Positions 1 through 11,393 are shown, counted from the first letter of the stretch. The stretch: DNA of 64,000 bases from Hysterangium stoloniferum (GCA_015178975.1 WHVD01000032.1:310001-374000); one strand, 5' to 3'. Notes: generated by a model not told the origin, from the sequence alone. Made by a program: numbers and translations.

Positions 1-492
1 TAACTCTTGGACTATTTCCTTTTCTCATAATCCCGCTCTCAGTTATTTCACGGCCTCTGAACAAATCATAACCTTCCTGTTCCTAGTCAAGCTTATTGTC
101 AATAATGTTTTCCACTCTTCTCCTAGTTAGTATTTTCTAGATGCTGAATACTTGTATATGAACCTGCTGTAGTCGTAGTTACTAGGCAATCAGAATATCG
201 ACTCAGAATACCCTCATACATCTCTAGAAGTCTTATACTAAGTATTCCGCCCTCCACCTTCCCATGCGCTCACCCACTCTCGGTCCCCGACCCCTTGGCC
301 CGACACTCGACTTATCCTTCAGTCCTGATCGGTAACTCACCGAGAGGTACTCGTCAGGACTAGTCTTCCCCTGTCCAAAATTTAAGGACACCCGACAGAT
401 ATTTGCAAGGGCACAGAATATAAGGTGAAGCCAAGTCCTTCCAATCGGTCCCCGTCAGCCTACCAACATTAGTCAGTTTTCAGCTCTTAACA
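1..492 (+). mobile_element. 3' part of a Ty3/Gypsy-type LTR (family LTR1), cut by the window edge
   Basis: This matches the second two-thirds of the complete LTR at 25194-25931 and the reverse complement of 60218-60956. It shares the block ending ...AAGCCAAGTCCTTC and the terminal CTCTTAACA. LTRs of this family start TGTTACGACC and end TTCTTAACA. The sequence right after it (493 onward) is the interior of a Tc1-like transposase on the minus strand, so this LTR, solo or part of a full element, inserted into that Tc1 copy. Its 5' end lies left of the window. Confidence 0.85.
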
Positions 493-1034
493 CTTCCTAT
501 GCTTCTTGCTAAGGAGGGGTTTTTTCTTCTTCATCACAGCCTTCATCCCAACCATCTTGAGATGATTTCACACAGTTTGGGTAGAAATGGACTGGGTAGA
601 AATGGACTGGTTGGTGAGATTCCTAAGGGCTTTGGTCACATCAACAGCAGTGTCAGCCTTCTCCCAGGGCTGATGAGACACTGTGCATAGTGAATGTTGG
701 TAGGGGAAAGCTTTGGGGATGACCACCAATGGACTTAGGGAGATGAGAAAAATGCTTAGAGTGAAGCTTCGAGACTGTGCCAATGCTATGACCAGTAGAA
801 ACTGCAATGTGGCTAGCTGAATGACCAGCATCAAGCAGTGAGAGGAGTCTCTTGTATATAAATATTTGTAATATTTCCATATTTGGAGCTTATGTAATGG
901 CACCATACTTCCATAATCTAGATATGATAGAGCATATTCACAAATATTCTTGATATTTTTGCATTTTTATTCTTTGAGCTATCAGGGATATAAGTCTGAA
1001 GTACAAAACATGCAAAGGGTTTTTTGAGTCACTG
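493..1034 (-). mobile_element. Tc1/mariner element, 5' part only, transposase broken
   Basis: On the minus strand the piece starts with a terminal repeat CAGTGACTCAAAAAA next to a TA (1035-1036), the target of Tc1/mariner elements. Reading inward, frames encode a helix-turn-helix like that of fungal Tc1 transposases (RLLSLLDAGHSASHIAVST, then GTVSKLHSKHFSHLPKS). The frame shifts near 650, and the sequence stops at 492 where an LTR has inserted. The DDE catalytic part is absent from the window. The element itself sits in the gag region of the Gypsy relic that begins at 1037. Confidence 0.8.
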
Positions 1035-1036
1035 TA

Positions 1037-3618
1037 TATCAGTATGAATGGATCAAAGTTTCAGATGGATGAGACAAAGGTACAATGGGTGGTGTTGTTC
1101 ACGAAGACTGGTTGAGCTGCCCTTTTTGCAAACCAGCTCATGAAACGGTGGAGTCAAGGAGAAATGGTGGTTTCATGGGAAATGGTGGTTTCATGGGAAA
1201 TGGTGGTTTCATGGGAAATGGTGGTTTCATGGGAAATGGTGGTTTCATGGGAAATGGTGGTTTCATGGGAAATGGTGGTTTCATGGGAAATGGTGGTTTC
1301 ATGGGAAATGGTGGTTTCATGGGAAATGGTGGTTTCATGGGAAATGGTGGTTTCATGGGAAATGGTGGTTTCATGGGAAATGGTGGTTTCATGGGAAACG
1401 GTGGTTTCATGGGAAATGGTGGTTTCATGGGAAACGGTGGTTTCATGGGAAACGGTGGTTTCATGGGAAACGGTGGTTTCATGGGAAATGGTGGTTTCAT
1501 GGGAAATGGTGGTTTCATGGGAAACGGTGGTTTCATGGGAAACCTTTGCACAGACCTTTGAACGCAAGTGTTTCCCAGCCGATGAAGCAGCTATGGCCCA
1601 TATCAAATTAGAACAACTTACCACCAAGCCCAAAGAACGGTCAATGAGTACACAGATGAGTTCCAAGAACTCATTGACCTTGCAGGTTACAAGGACCCTC
1701 TGGCCATTGTCATGAAGTACTGACATGGACTATTACTGAGCATCCAGGCCAAGGTTGCAACAATGGAAAACTGCCCGAAGGACAATGACAAACAGGGCTG
1801 GTACAATGCTGCCTCCCACTTCAACCAAAACTGAAATGAGAATGATATCTTTCACTCTGCAGGTGTCATGACACAACTGGTCTCACTGAAGCCCCCGATG
1901 CTCCCACGTGTTGTTCCCCCACATCCCCCATATCCTACACCAATACTGCCCCCCTCTAAACCAATTGATATAATGGATGTCAATGCAGTCACCAAGCTCA
2001 GGAAGGAATCCCTTCTACCCAGCTATACCTGGCTTTGGGATCACAACCCTGAGATCCATTGGCAGACACAAGAAGTCAAGATGACCTGTTTCACCCCACA
2101 CTGTAAAGAGTGTAAAATCTCAACCCTTCGGGAACATGAAGAGATTAGATGTTTACAAGCTTGTAGAGATGCCCCAGCCCCAGTCTTCACATATGAGGAA
2201 ACAGAAGAGCCAATTCCTGACTTACTACCTGATCAGTCTGATGAGGTTGAAGACCAAATTGATGACTCAATTGAAGATGGAGATTGGTTATTTGTCACAG
2301 TGCTGCACCCAGAGTTGACTCCAAGTCAGATTTGAGCATCTGCTACAGTGTCTCAGTGATTAGCAGAGGCTAGTGTAAGGTTCAACACACCGAGTCCAAA
2401 AGGTTTTCGAGATATTGTCCCTGAGTATCTCCACACCTTTGAAGATGTGTTCTCCAAGGAATCATTTGATTCACTACCTGATCGAAAACCTTGGGACCAT
2501 GCAATTGAATTAATCCCTGATGCAAAGTCAACCAATTGCAATGTCTACCCCATGTCCCTCAATGAGCAGACAGAGCTAGATATTTTTATTGCTGAAAACC
2601 TTGCAACTGGTCAGATATGTCCTTCTAAGTCACCCATGGCATCCCCTGTCCTCTTCATCAAGAAGAAGGATGGCTCCCTTCAACTCATACAAGACTATCA
2701 TACACTGAATGCCCAAACCATAAAAAATTGATATCCACTCCCACTCATTTCAGAACTGGTAAATCGGTTAAAAGGGGCACAGTATTTCATGAAGCTTGAT
2801 GTTAGATAAGGCTACAACAATGTTCACATTGAGGATGGGGATGAGTGGAAAGCTGCTTTCCAAACAAATAGAGGGTTGTTTGAACCCTTGGTCATGTTTT
2901 TTGGTCTCACTAACAGCCCGGCAACCTTTCAGACTATGATGAATGACATCTCCGAGGATTTAATTGCTGAAGTAGTTGTCTGTGTCTACCTGGAAGACAT
3001 CCTCATCTTTACCAAGACACTTGAGGAACATCGGCATGTCCTATTACTGGTTCTTGAGTGTCTTTGTGAGTATAAGCTCTACCTTAAGCCAGAGAAATGT
3101 GAGTTTGAAAAGACAAAGGTTGAATCCCTTGGCCTAGTCATCTCTGAAAACCAAGCAGAGATGGACCCAATCAAGGTGTCAGGTGTGTGTGATTGGCCCA
3201 CTCCTACTAGTTGGAAGGAGGTACAAGCCTTCCTTGGGTATACCAACTTCTATAGGCAATTCATATCAGACTTCTCCCACCATGCACGACCACTGTTTGA
3301 CCTCACAAAAAAGGAATCAACTTGGAGGTGGACCATGACAGAGGACAAGGCTTTCCTTCTCTTCAAGGATCTGGTTACAAATGCACCAATTCTGACAATG
3401 CCTGATGATTCAAAACCATTTTGCATTGAAGCTGACTCATCAGACTATGCCACTGGAGCAGTCCTCTCACAACAGCTGGATGATGCAAGTGGCATCCTGT
3501 TGCCTTTTACTCAAAGGCCTGTCAGCTATTGAATGCAATTATGAGATCCATGACAAAGAGATGCTTGCAGTGATTTGTGCCTTTGATTAGTGGAGACATT
3601 TCCTAGAAGGGGCATGAC
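1037..3618 (+). pseudogene. Ty3/Gypsy relic A, first part: gag to RNase H start
   Basis: Gag remains at about 1085-1860 in shifting frames (FPADEAAMAHIKLEQL; EYTDEFQELIDLAGYKDPLA). A linker follows (1868-2335), then reverse transcriptase from 2447 (VLFIKKKDGSLQLIQDYHT, FGLTNSPATFQTMMND, and VYLEDILIF where YxDD is usual, D to E) and the start of RNase H (FCIEADSSDYATGAVLSQQ). Stops interrupt it at places where the family has Arg or Trp, for example RYPLPLI became stop-YPLPLI, as expected from C-to-T decay of CGA. Protease is not recognisable. The coding line continues at 4336 after a solo LTR. It is not functional. Confidence 0.9.
1153..1542 (+). repeat. 18-bp minisatellite inside Gypsy gag, about 21 copies
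   Basis: The unit GGTGGTTTCATGGGAAAT is repeated head to tail without indels. The main variant is T versus C at the last base (AAAT/AAAC). The C variant is concentrated in the 3' third. Because 18 is divisible by three, the gag frame stays open and reads VVSWE(M/T) over and over, flanked by gag sequence (KRWSQGE before, TFAQTFERKCFP after). The array therefore looks like expansion of six gag codons rather than insertion of foreign DNA. The minus strand is also open, as an FPMKPP repeat, but that is a shadow. Confidence 0.95.
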
Positions 3619-4335
3619 TGTTATGACTGTGTCACAACCCAAATAACCAACAATGCTATCACCTCAAGTTATTGTCATGTCTTCATATTGGCCACTGTTG
3701 GTAAACCCAACACTGAAGTACACCCTCATGGCGATCACACCCACTATAGCCCCTGTCAAATTATACTTGTACTATCTGGTTATACTCTGACATGTCCCTT
3801 TATCCTTTGATGATCCATTTATTCTATGTCTCACCTATGCCCATATATACTATGGACTGTTTCCTTTTTTGTAGTTATCACCCTCAGTTATTCACAGCCT
3901 CTGACTTTATTGTAACCTTCCTGTTCTTGGTCAAGTTTATTTGTCATTGGGACATTTCCGTCCTTCCCTTAGTTAGTATTTTCTAGACGCCAATAACCTA
4001 TATATAAACCCACTGTAATTAGCTACTAAGCAATCAGAATACCAACTTAGATACACCTCTAGTCTCTGACTCTGCCATCCGATTTCACAACCTCCACATT
4101 CTGATGCCATCCGATTTCACGACCCAACCTACATTTACAACTTCAACCTCAACTCCAATATTCGTCACTTCAGTTTGCATATGGCTCAGTTTCCAATTGC
4201 TGAGTATTACCCTATACATTTGAAATTTAAGGACATTCAATGGTACCTTTGCGAGGGCACAGTACATAAGCTGAAGCCAAGTCCTTCTGTTTGGTCCCCA
4301 TCAGTTCCCCAAACCTCCTGTTCTAGTTCTTAACA
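3619..4335 (+). mobile_element. Solo LTR, family LTR1, inside Gypsy relic A RNase H
   Basis: The sequence runs from TGTTATGACTGTG to AGTTCTTAACA (717 bp). The 5-bp flanks are ATGAC on the left (3614-3618) and ACGAC on the right (4336-4340), a target-site duplication with one substitution. Removing it rejoins the RNase H reading frame (HFLEGA then HLVEVWTDHKPFE), which proves the insertion. The CpG sites kept in the 25194 copy are here TpG or CpA, so this copy is older or was methylated. Confidence 0.92.
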
Positions 4336-5382
4336 ACGACACTTGGTTGAGGTATGGACTGACCACAAACCCTTTGAGCACTTCATGTCCTTAAAAAAGC
4401 CAAATCAAAGACAGGCCCAATGGTCCATGTTCCTGGAATATTTTGATTTCCAACTGCACCACCAACCAGGACACTCTATGGGCAAAACTGATGCACTCTC
4501 TCGCTAGCCTGACCATGGTTCTGGTGAAGGTGACAACTCGGACATCACCCTACTTAAACCAGAGTTTTTTGCAATTTGAGCCATGGAGGGTGTGTCAATA
4601 TGTACATGGGCCAGAATGTGAATTCCTCACTGCTATTCACCAAGGAAATGAGAAGGGTGAACAGGAGGAAGCAGTGATCAAGGCAGTGAAGGAACTCCAA
4701 AAATCTGGTGGCTGATCCATCAGAATAATGGAATGGTCAGTGGAGGATGGACTGGTGTTGTATTGGGGTAAAATATATGTACCAACAGACCCAGAACTAA
4801 GGTGCAGGATTGTGGAACAGCATCATGACTCTTGGGTTGCTGGCCATGCAGGATGATGGAAGACCTTAGAGCTGGTAAGTCACAACAACTTCTGGTGGCC
4901 AGGCATATCACAATATATAGGGCAGTATGTCAAGACCTGTGACATGTGTATGTGCACCAAGTTCCAGCATCAAATGCTTATTGGTGAGTTACACCCAAAC
5001 ACCACACCAGAAGATCGATGGGATACAACCAGTGTTGACTTCATAGTTGACCTACCTGAATCCCAAGGGTATGATTTAGTTATGGTAATTGTAGATCTCA
5101 TGGCAAAGCATGGACACTTCCTGTCCACACACGAGACTGTTGACTCTGTTGGTGCAGCTCAGATCTTTTTCAAGGATGTGTGGAAGCATCATGGACTTCC
5201 ACAGCGAGTTATCTCAGTTTGCAGATCACAGTTTGCAAGCCAATTCACTTGGGAATTATACTGACTCCTTGGGATTCAACCAGCCTATTCCTATTCTACA
5301 GCCTACCACCCTCAGGCTGATCAGCAGACTGAATGAGTCAACCAATAGCTTGAGACATATATGCAGATTTTTGTGAATCAGC
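4336..5382 (+). pseudogene. Ty3/Gypsy relic A, second part: RNase H end and integrase
   Basis: RNase H resumes with VEVWTDHKPFEHFMSLKK and QLHHQPGHSMGKTDALSR. The zinc-binding N-terminus of integrase is scrambled by frameshifts. The integrase core is readable at 4944-5264 (DFIVDLPESQGYDLVMVIVD, then VWKHHGLPQRVIS). The second catalytic Asp, expected in a SDRGPQF-type motif, is replaced (SVCRSQFASQF). Homology stops near 5340-5380, where a piece of family LTR2 in the same orientation begins; this could be the element's own 3' LTR after an internal deletion. Confidence 0.85.
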
Positions 5383-5590
5383 GACCCATCTATTATGTGA
5401 CCTCTGACTCATCACCACCTGACCCCTTGACCACCAACTACTCCCAGACTCCCCAGGTTTCCCGTCCACCCATCTCAAATTGGACATCACAATCTCACAG
5501 GGCACAGCCTATAAGCTGAAGCCAAGTCCTACCAGCTTTCCCACAGGTTTCTCCGGAAACCCTCTGATAAGCTCCACACACTCTTTAACA
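5383..5590 (+). mobile_element. 3' end of an LTR of family LTR2
   Basis: It matches the last 200 bp of the complete LTR at 8924-9740: a CATCTATTATGTGACCTCTGAC block, CTATAAGCTGAAGCCAAGTCC, TTTCTCCGGAAACCCTC, and the end CTCTTTAACA. The 5' part is missing. The last 40 bp also match the start of the minus-strand copy at 58462. Copia sequence begins directly at 5591. Confidence 0.8.
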
Positions 5591-6297
5591 CTGACTTGGA
5601 TTACACAGTTAGGACAAGCTATCAACAACTCATTGGATCATTCATGTATGCCATGCTGGGAACAAGGCTGGATATATGCTATGCAGTCAATCAACTCTCA
5701 CAGTACAGTTCTAATCCTACTTCTGCTCACTTAAATGCCACTCAGCATACCCTACAGTATCTCACAATGACACAACAATGCACATTGACCTATGGAAGGA
5801 ATAATTCCACAGAACTGATTGGATACAGTGATTCCGATTGGGTGGGAGACAAGGACAATTGCCAATCAACAACAGGATATACTTTCATTCTCTCAGGGGG
5901 AGCAATAGCATGGGCCACACAAAGACAACAAACTGTTGCATTATCTTCAACCGAAGCAGAATATGTACATGGCCCTCACAGAATGCTCCAAACACACACA
6001 ATGGATCATATCTTTGCTTCAACAACTCTTCTTTGAAGTTGTCCTCCTATTAACCTTTTCAGTGATTCCCTTGGAGCTCGATCAATTGCCTCAAACAATG
6101 TTTATCACAAGAGAACAAAACATATTGATATCAAATATCATTACATCCATGAAAGGATCACTGATGGAACGATCAGTGTCAATGAAATAAATACCAAGGA
6201 CAATTTAGCCGATATCTTCACAAAGTCCTTACCACGAGAACAACATAACATTCCAACAATGCAGTTAGGATTAAATGATAATTCAACTGAGGGGGAG
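5591..6297 (+). pseudogene. Ty1/Copia pol 3' end (RNase H) with polypurine tract
   Basis: The frame from 5596 reads the Copia RNase H region: SYQQLIGSFMYAMLGTRLDI, then GYSDSDWVGDKDNCQSTTGY, then ALSSTEAEY. After a frameshift near 6036 it resumes with NNVYHKRTKHIDIKYHYI and NLADIFTKSLPREQHN. Only the C-terminal third of pol is left; the reverse transcriptase is absent. A purine tract (GAGGGGGAG, 6289-6297) lies directly before the LTR, as expected of a polypurine tract. The 5' border is a sharp junction with LTR2, so this is a truncated copy. Confidence 0.88.
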
Positions 6298-6525
6298 TGT
6301 TGTAATAAAGGGGACAATACCAGTTGAATTATCCCAGAAGAACAATAGGGACTTAAAACAACAAAGGGAACAACTACTGATCGAACCTATCACCATTCAC
6401 AGTATTATTTCACTCCCCTTACCCCTAACATCATTGAAATAAATCTCTCAAAAGACTTAAAAGTTGTCGTTCTTGTGGTATTATTCACCATTAGCGCTGT
6501 GGCATCAATACCAGTGTCCTGAACA
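6298..6525 (+). mobile_element. 3' LTR of the Copia relic
   Basis: It starts TGTTGTAATAAAGG directly after the polypurine tract and contains AATAAA-like signals (AAATAAATCTC). The end is placed at CCTGAACA because LTRs end in CA. A slightly different end is possible, since no second copy of this LTR lies in the window. Confidence 0.6.
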
Positions 6526-7430
6526 GAATGTTCATGACAGCTACTGTGAGTGCTACTTGATACTTTTCATGACTCTATGACCCCAATAATCCCAGTGCAA
6601 AAAGAAGTCGACACATGCTTTTTGTTATAAATTGTAGCATGTTATAGTTCTACCGTAAGTTATTCTCAATGCTATCTGAGTCTTCAAGTGCATATTGACT
6701 TTCCTCAAGAACACAGCCTGAACTTGAAGCTGGACTGTAATGGGAGCAGACTTGATGGTGGGCTTGGAACCAGGTGGGCCACCACTGAGTCTCAGAAGAT
6801 AAGGGGTGAAAGAGAGGGTACAATATTTTTCCGATCACTACTGTGTTTCAGCTCTATTATTTGTCATTAGGGGATTTAGTCTATTATTGCTGGCATAAAA
6901 GAGGCACCCCCCCACTGGATACAATACTCTTTTTTGAATTGGAGCCTAGTCCTACTCCATGCATTCCTGTTCATAAGAGGTCTAACTGAAGAATTATGCT
7001 ATTTCCAAAGCCGAACCTTACATGGACAACCTATGTTTCCAAATTGAGAAAATTTATGCTGCTGTTTTTAATTAATTGTATAGCCCATTGATATGAAATA
7101 TGTAATTCAGAATACTTCTGACATTGTCTGTTTGATGGTGTAATTATATTGAGCAACCTGGAAAGCCTGAGGGGTGTTTATGGAAACAAAATTGGAACAA
7201 GATAATGGATTGGACCCACTTAGTGTCCCAACTCCATGGGCCCTCAGCTCAATATTCTGTGGAGTTAACAATGTGGATATGTTGTACGTCTGAGTCACCT
7301 GCTTCTCAGTTACAGTTAACAGAATTTATAGATGACTCCTCCATTGCTATTAGCTTCAAGTTTGGTACAGATTGGAGACAACCAGAACTGGATATTTATA
7401 ACAACCAAATCCTATTATCAGTCTCCTACT
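6526..7430. other. Non-coding stretch with one diverged repeat module
   Basis: No gene is recognised. The piece at about 7196-7400 is a diverged copy of 13790-13980: both contain AGTGTCCC(A/G)ACTCC, CTCAATATTCTGT and GTACAGATTGGAGACA-like blocks. Its first 90 bp also recur at 57620-57668, at the 3' end of a Tc1 transposase relic. The minus strand of both long copies reads a short related peptide (ISTLL...QNIE...GVGTLS), which may be the last trace of a coding sequence. Confidence 0.5.
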
Positions 7431-7439
7431 ATTCTTTGT

Positions 7440-8490
7440 CTTTGTCTATGTTTGGGTGAGTGGACCCCTGGTGGACACAAATCCAGGGGCCACAGGCTCC
7501 ATTGCACAAAACATGCTGATGGGGACATGAGCGAGCCCCTACAGCATGCCAAACTAATAGTAAATACATGAAAAATCAATCTAAACTATGAGTTTTAGGG
7601 CAATAAAGGAGCAGGAAAGGGTGGGATGGTGGGGAAAAGAAAATTACTTAAGGAAAGCCTGAGCAATCCTTGAGGGCCAGCCACTCAGACGATGGTGGCA
7701 AGAGACAAAAAGTGGCGGGAGCTGACTCCACAATGGCGGAGCTTAAAAGGGGAAACATTCCCATTACAAAGAACATGTACTAATGGAACTAGTCTGCTCC
7801 ATCTTTGTCTTTTTCCATGTTTGGGTGAGTGGACCCCTGGTGGATATGAATCCAGGGGACACAGGCTCCATTGCATAAAACAAGCTGATGGGGACATGAG
7901 TGAGCCCAATGAAAGAATGGAGCAGAGGCACAGAGGGCCAGGAGCAAACATATCATGAATGTCACTAAAAGAATGTAGTTGAAGGATCCTGTCAGGATGA
8001 GGAGGGAGAAGACAGAGAAGCTGTGGCTTCAAAGAGCCACTGAATTGTCATAGGAACATAGGCTGCAAAGGACCGACACAGTTGGTGTAGTGTAGGATAG
8101 CCATTATGGTTCAATCATAGGAACATGCCAACAATGGGGTGATGAAGTCATAGTATAAGCCATTATGATTCAAATATCCAGGGTGGTTTTCAGAAAGGCA
8201 GGATGGACTTCAAAAGGGTGAAGGATACCTGTGCCACCCATTTTCTGAACCCACTGCTGGGAAGGACAAACCGACCCGTCTATTGACAGTGCCAAAGCTA
8301 GAGTGGTGTCCAGGTGGAGATTCCAAGGAAAAAGAAAATTACTCAAGGAAAGGCTGACCAATCCTTGAGGGCCAGCCACTCAGAAGATGGTGACAAGAGA
8401 GAAAAGGTGGGGGGAGCTGAGTCCATGATGGCAGAGCTTAAAAGGGGAAACATTCCTATTACAAAGAACACTAACAGAATTAGTCCATTC
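7440..8490 (+). repeat. Interleaved direct repeats (A-B-A-B) in decayed transposon DNA
   Basis: Unit A, around GTTTGGGTGAGTGGACCCC, occurs at about 7445-7545 and 7805-7905. Unit B, around AATCCTTGAGGGCCAGCCAC, occurs at about 7633-7790 and 8328-8480. The order A-B-A-B suggests tandem duplication of a roughly 360-bp segment followed by divergence or insertion in the second interval. The open frames (about 80 codons) across it are not like any known protein. It may be the untranslated leader of a Copia-type element. Confidence 0.6.
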
Positions 8491-8509
8491 CATCTCTGAG
8501 AACCAAAAT

Positions 8510-8765
8510 AGTATTGCTCTTCAATATAATCTACGGTCTGAGGTGCAATAACCTTGTAGGATTCGATTCCCATGCACTTATATTATAAGTCTACCCAAAG
8601 ATGTGGGCTACACATTATGCTCCCAGCAAGCTCCCTTCTGAATACAAAAGGATCCATGCCTCACTTCTCCTCTACCACTTCTAATACAAGCCGGAGGGAA
8701 GTACTAATAAAATTTTGGATGACTCAGATCTGAGTCTGGTTCAATGATATCAGAATCTGACTTTG
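8510..8765 (+). mobile_element. Possible Copia 5' LTR end with primer-binding site
   Basis: AATAAAATTTTGGATGACTC is followed by CTGGTTCA and then by TGATATCAGAATCTGAC at about 8745. The last piece resembles the initiator-Met tRNA primer-binding site (TGGTATCAGAGC-type) with two changes. The upstream border is not defined and no second LTR is seen. A tRNA-like B-box (GGATTCGATTCCC, about 8559) lies inside, so a SINE remnant is the alternative reading. Confidence 0.35.
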
Positions 8766-8923
8766 AGTTGAGATTTGGCACGAATCTTAACTTCTATCAC
8801 ACAGTCCTGTGGCACACTTCGACATAGAACAATCAATGGTGGATATCACCCTCCAGGTCTTGGGAAATAGTTGTCAATTTGTGAATACAGAAGATGTCGG
8901 TAGGGTGTCATTTCCCTAATTAT

Positions 8924-9740
8924 TGTTACGACCGGAATTCCCACCAGACTCCAGGCACTAACTTATATGCACCCACACCCTATACACACCAATTGTCAGT
9001 TTACCAGATTTCCTGCTGGACTCCATACATCAGACCTGTCCACGTTCACCTTTGGTTACTTCATGTATCAGTCACTGGAATACCCACCAGACTCTGTCCC
9101 TGTCTATCTGTGACCCCGTCCCACGCATCAGTCACTGGACCCCACTCAGAAAACCTGTCATCCCTCTAACTGAGCCCCGTTCCCATTATAGTCAAATGTC
9201 CTGTCATGATTCGGACTCCACTCCCGCTCCATTCCCATTATGGTTTTATGACCCATCACAATTCGGACTCCACTCTGTTCCATCCCATTCCTAACACCAA
9301 GTTTGGTGTTTATTTATCTCATTTTATGTTAGTTAGTTTAGTTTTCATTATTACTGGATTTGGTATGTTATTCATTCCACAGTCTATATAGTCTGGCAGA
9401 TGTTGTACATACAATCCAGTCAGAAAATCAGCTTAGATTCTCCCCAGTAATCTTAGTATATTTTCTGCTCTAAATTCCTCTTTGAAACACACCACTTTTA
9501 CTAGTCGGAGCCCACAGGCTCCGACACATCTATCACTCAACCTCTGACTTATCTGACTTATCTATCTCAACTCCCTGACCTCTCGACCCACAAACCCTGC
9601 CTGGACTCCCCAGGATTCCCATCTGCCCATTTGAAATTAGACAAGAAGATCTCACGAGGGTGTAGCCTATAAGCTGAAGCCAAGTCCTACTGGCTTTCCT
9701 GTGGGTTTCTCCGGAAACCCTCCATGTACGCACCTTAACA
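8924..9740 (+). mobile_element. Solo LTR, family LTR2, complete
   Basis: 817 bp from TGTTACGACCGG to GCACCTTAACA. The flanks are ATTAT (8919-8923) and ATTAC (9741-9745), a 5-bp target-site duplication with one change. No internal gag-pol is attached, so it is a solo LTR made by LTR-LTR recombination. It shares the AAGCTGAAGCCAAGTCCTAC block near its 3' end with LTR1, so the two families are related. Right of it lies the remnant of a UstYa-like gene. Confidence 0.9.
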
Positions 9741-10090
9741 ATTACCAGGATAGTTCCCTGTCCCTTCTTCATCTACATTTACAACCTGGCATGTGGATCC
9801 CAGAGTGCTTTTACACACTGGGGAGACTACTTGATACACCTACTCTACTCCCGAGGCAGACTGGGAGTTGCTGGCACTATATCCTAGTGGTGCAGGCACT
9901 TACCACTTGAAAAACACTGCAAACAACCGCTCCGTCCTTGTATCGGCTTTCCATCAACTTCACTGCGTCCAGACATTCACCAAGAAGCTTCTCAAAACTG
10001 ACAAGGATAATTGGTCACATATTCAGGATTGGCTCAATTTGTTATGCCAGATTATCTTATGTTGACCTGTTTTTACCCTTGAACCAGGGA
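9741..10090 (+). pseudogene. UstYa-like (DUF3328) protein, C-terminal remnant
   Basis: The frame at 9850-10065 reads ADWELLALYPSGAGTYHL, then SAFHQLHCVQTFTKKLL, then HIQDWLNLLCQIILC. After a stop it continues with FTLEPG. UstYa-family oxidases carry two HxxHC motifs: here the first (HQLHC) is intact, while the second (HxxHC...LRQ..LMC) has lost its central His-Cys pair. The family acts in cyclisation or oxidation of ribosomal peptides such as ustiloxin and cyclochlorotine in fungi. The N-terminal membrane anchor is missing, and an LTR sits directly upstream. It is a decayed gene, not a functional enzyme. Confidence 0.7.
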
Positions 10091-11393
10091 GCTTTGCAAA
10101 GAAAAACTTCACAATAAAAAGAAATGGCATGCTACATATTTGCTGGGATTGGAGTAATGTTTATTCGAGGTTGCTTGCTGATATGATGGATTGGGATAAA
10201 ATCAGAAACCAGGACTAGTTAATAAGAGCTAAAAATCCTTACTTCCATGAGAGGGATATTAGGGTTCTGAAAATGTAGGTTTGCATCAGCAATTTGGAAA
10301 AGATTTTTGGCAAGTTCTTCAGCTACATATATAACTACATATAAACTACCTAGACCATCTAAATAATATAGTGACAATCAGTCTATGATACTTGAACAGC
10401 ACCACTGAGCTATTCATGCTAGCATTGTGAAAGAAACTACTAGTAGCTGGGCTGACTATCAGGCATACAGGAGCTAGCAGTTTGGAATTCCATTTCCTCA
10501 CATCTATGCATGTATAAGTTTTGGACTCTATGTTGTTTACACTGTCTTTTAAAACTCTGGCTTTGGAATAGAGGTTCCATAATCAAGCTCAACTCATCAA
10601 TAAGGAATTGACATCGAGATGCATACTGTTACTGAAATCAGCAAAAAGGAGAAAGGACTCTATAGTGGAGATTATTTTAACTAATAATGAGAACTTCATT
10701 GGTTCTTTAGAAAATATTTCTGCTATAGTAGTGTCTGTATACTCACTCCCTGGGTAGGATCTATTTATTACTTATGTGCCAAATGTGCCTCACTGCAAGG
10801 AGTTAAAGGTTGGGCAGGATGTCCTATTGTAGCAACTTTTGAAATTAACTTGTCTATATTGTTCTTTCATAACTGACATAAAGTAAGACAGCCTTGAGCT
10901 ACTGGCAGTGTATGAACGTAAAGGGAACTAGTGAATTTTAAATGTCATAACAATGACATTTCCACACTTTTACTCAGAGCAATCTCTAAAATATGATTCA
11001 ATGTGGGTGATGTAAACAACTAGCAGCCTCCATTTGGAAACAATTTCAGTCAAACTCATCCAACTACAGTATCTCATTGATGATGCCAACTAACAGATAA
11101 AATCATGGCATTTTGTATATCTATGATTTCATAACTGGATATTAAAAATAGTATGAGTTGACTTATTGTAATATACAATCTACAAGTGGGTAATAGACTT
11201 GTAATAATAGTACTTGTTTGTCAATCAATGTGTCAGTTAGTGAATCACCTTCTGACATGATAGGTAGGGTGCTAGTTTAGGTGTACACTGGTTCTGGCAT
11301 GCATTAACCTCAGAAAACATGGTCCACAATTAGCATTCTCCTATGAAAAAGTGAAGAAATGGGTGAACCGCCCCTAGGAAAAGGGTGCTTTCA
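10091..11393. other. AT-rich intergenic DNA with a dispersed repeat
   Basis: No coding sequence is recognised. A segment at about 10760-10880 (ATCTATTTATTACTTATGTG ... AATTAACTTGTCTATA ... ACATAAAGTAAGA) has a second copy at about 22176-22330, so it belongs to an unidentified dispersed element. The rest shows no structure I can support. Confidence 0.5.

Noticed and set aside
1153-1542. CRISPR array
   Set aside because: There are no spacers: the units are contiguous and in frame with gag. The host is a eukaryote.
1138-1551. Long open frames on the minus strand over the 18-bp array (FPMKPP and ISHETT repeats)
   Set aside because: They are forced by a repeat whose unit length is a multiple of three. 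No start context or flanking homology supports a protein.
9206-9391. Small membrane-protein frame in the LTR at 9.2 kb
   Set aside because: It lies wholly in LTR2 and is repeated with stops in other LTR2 copies.
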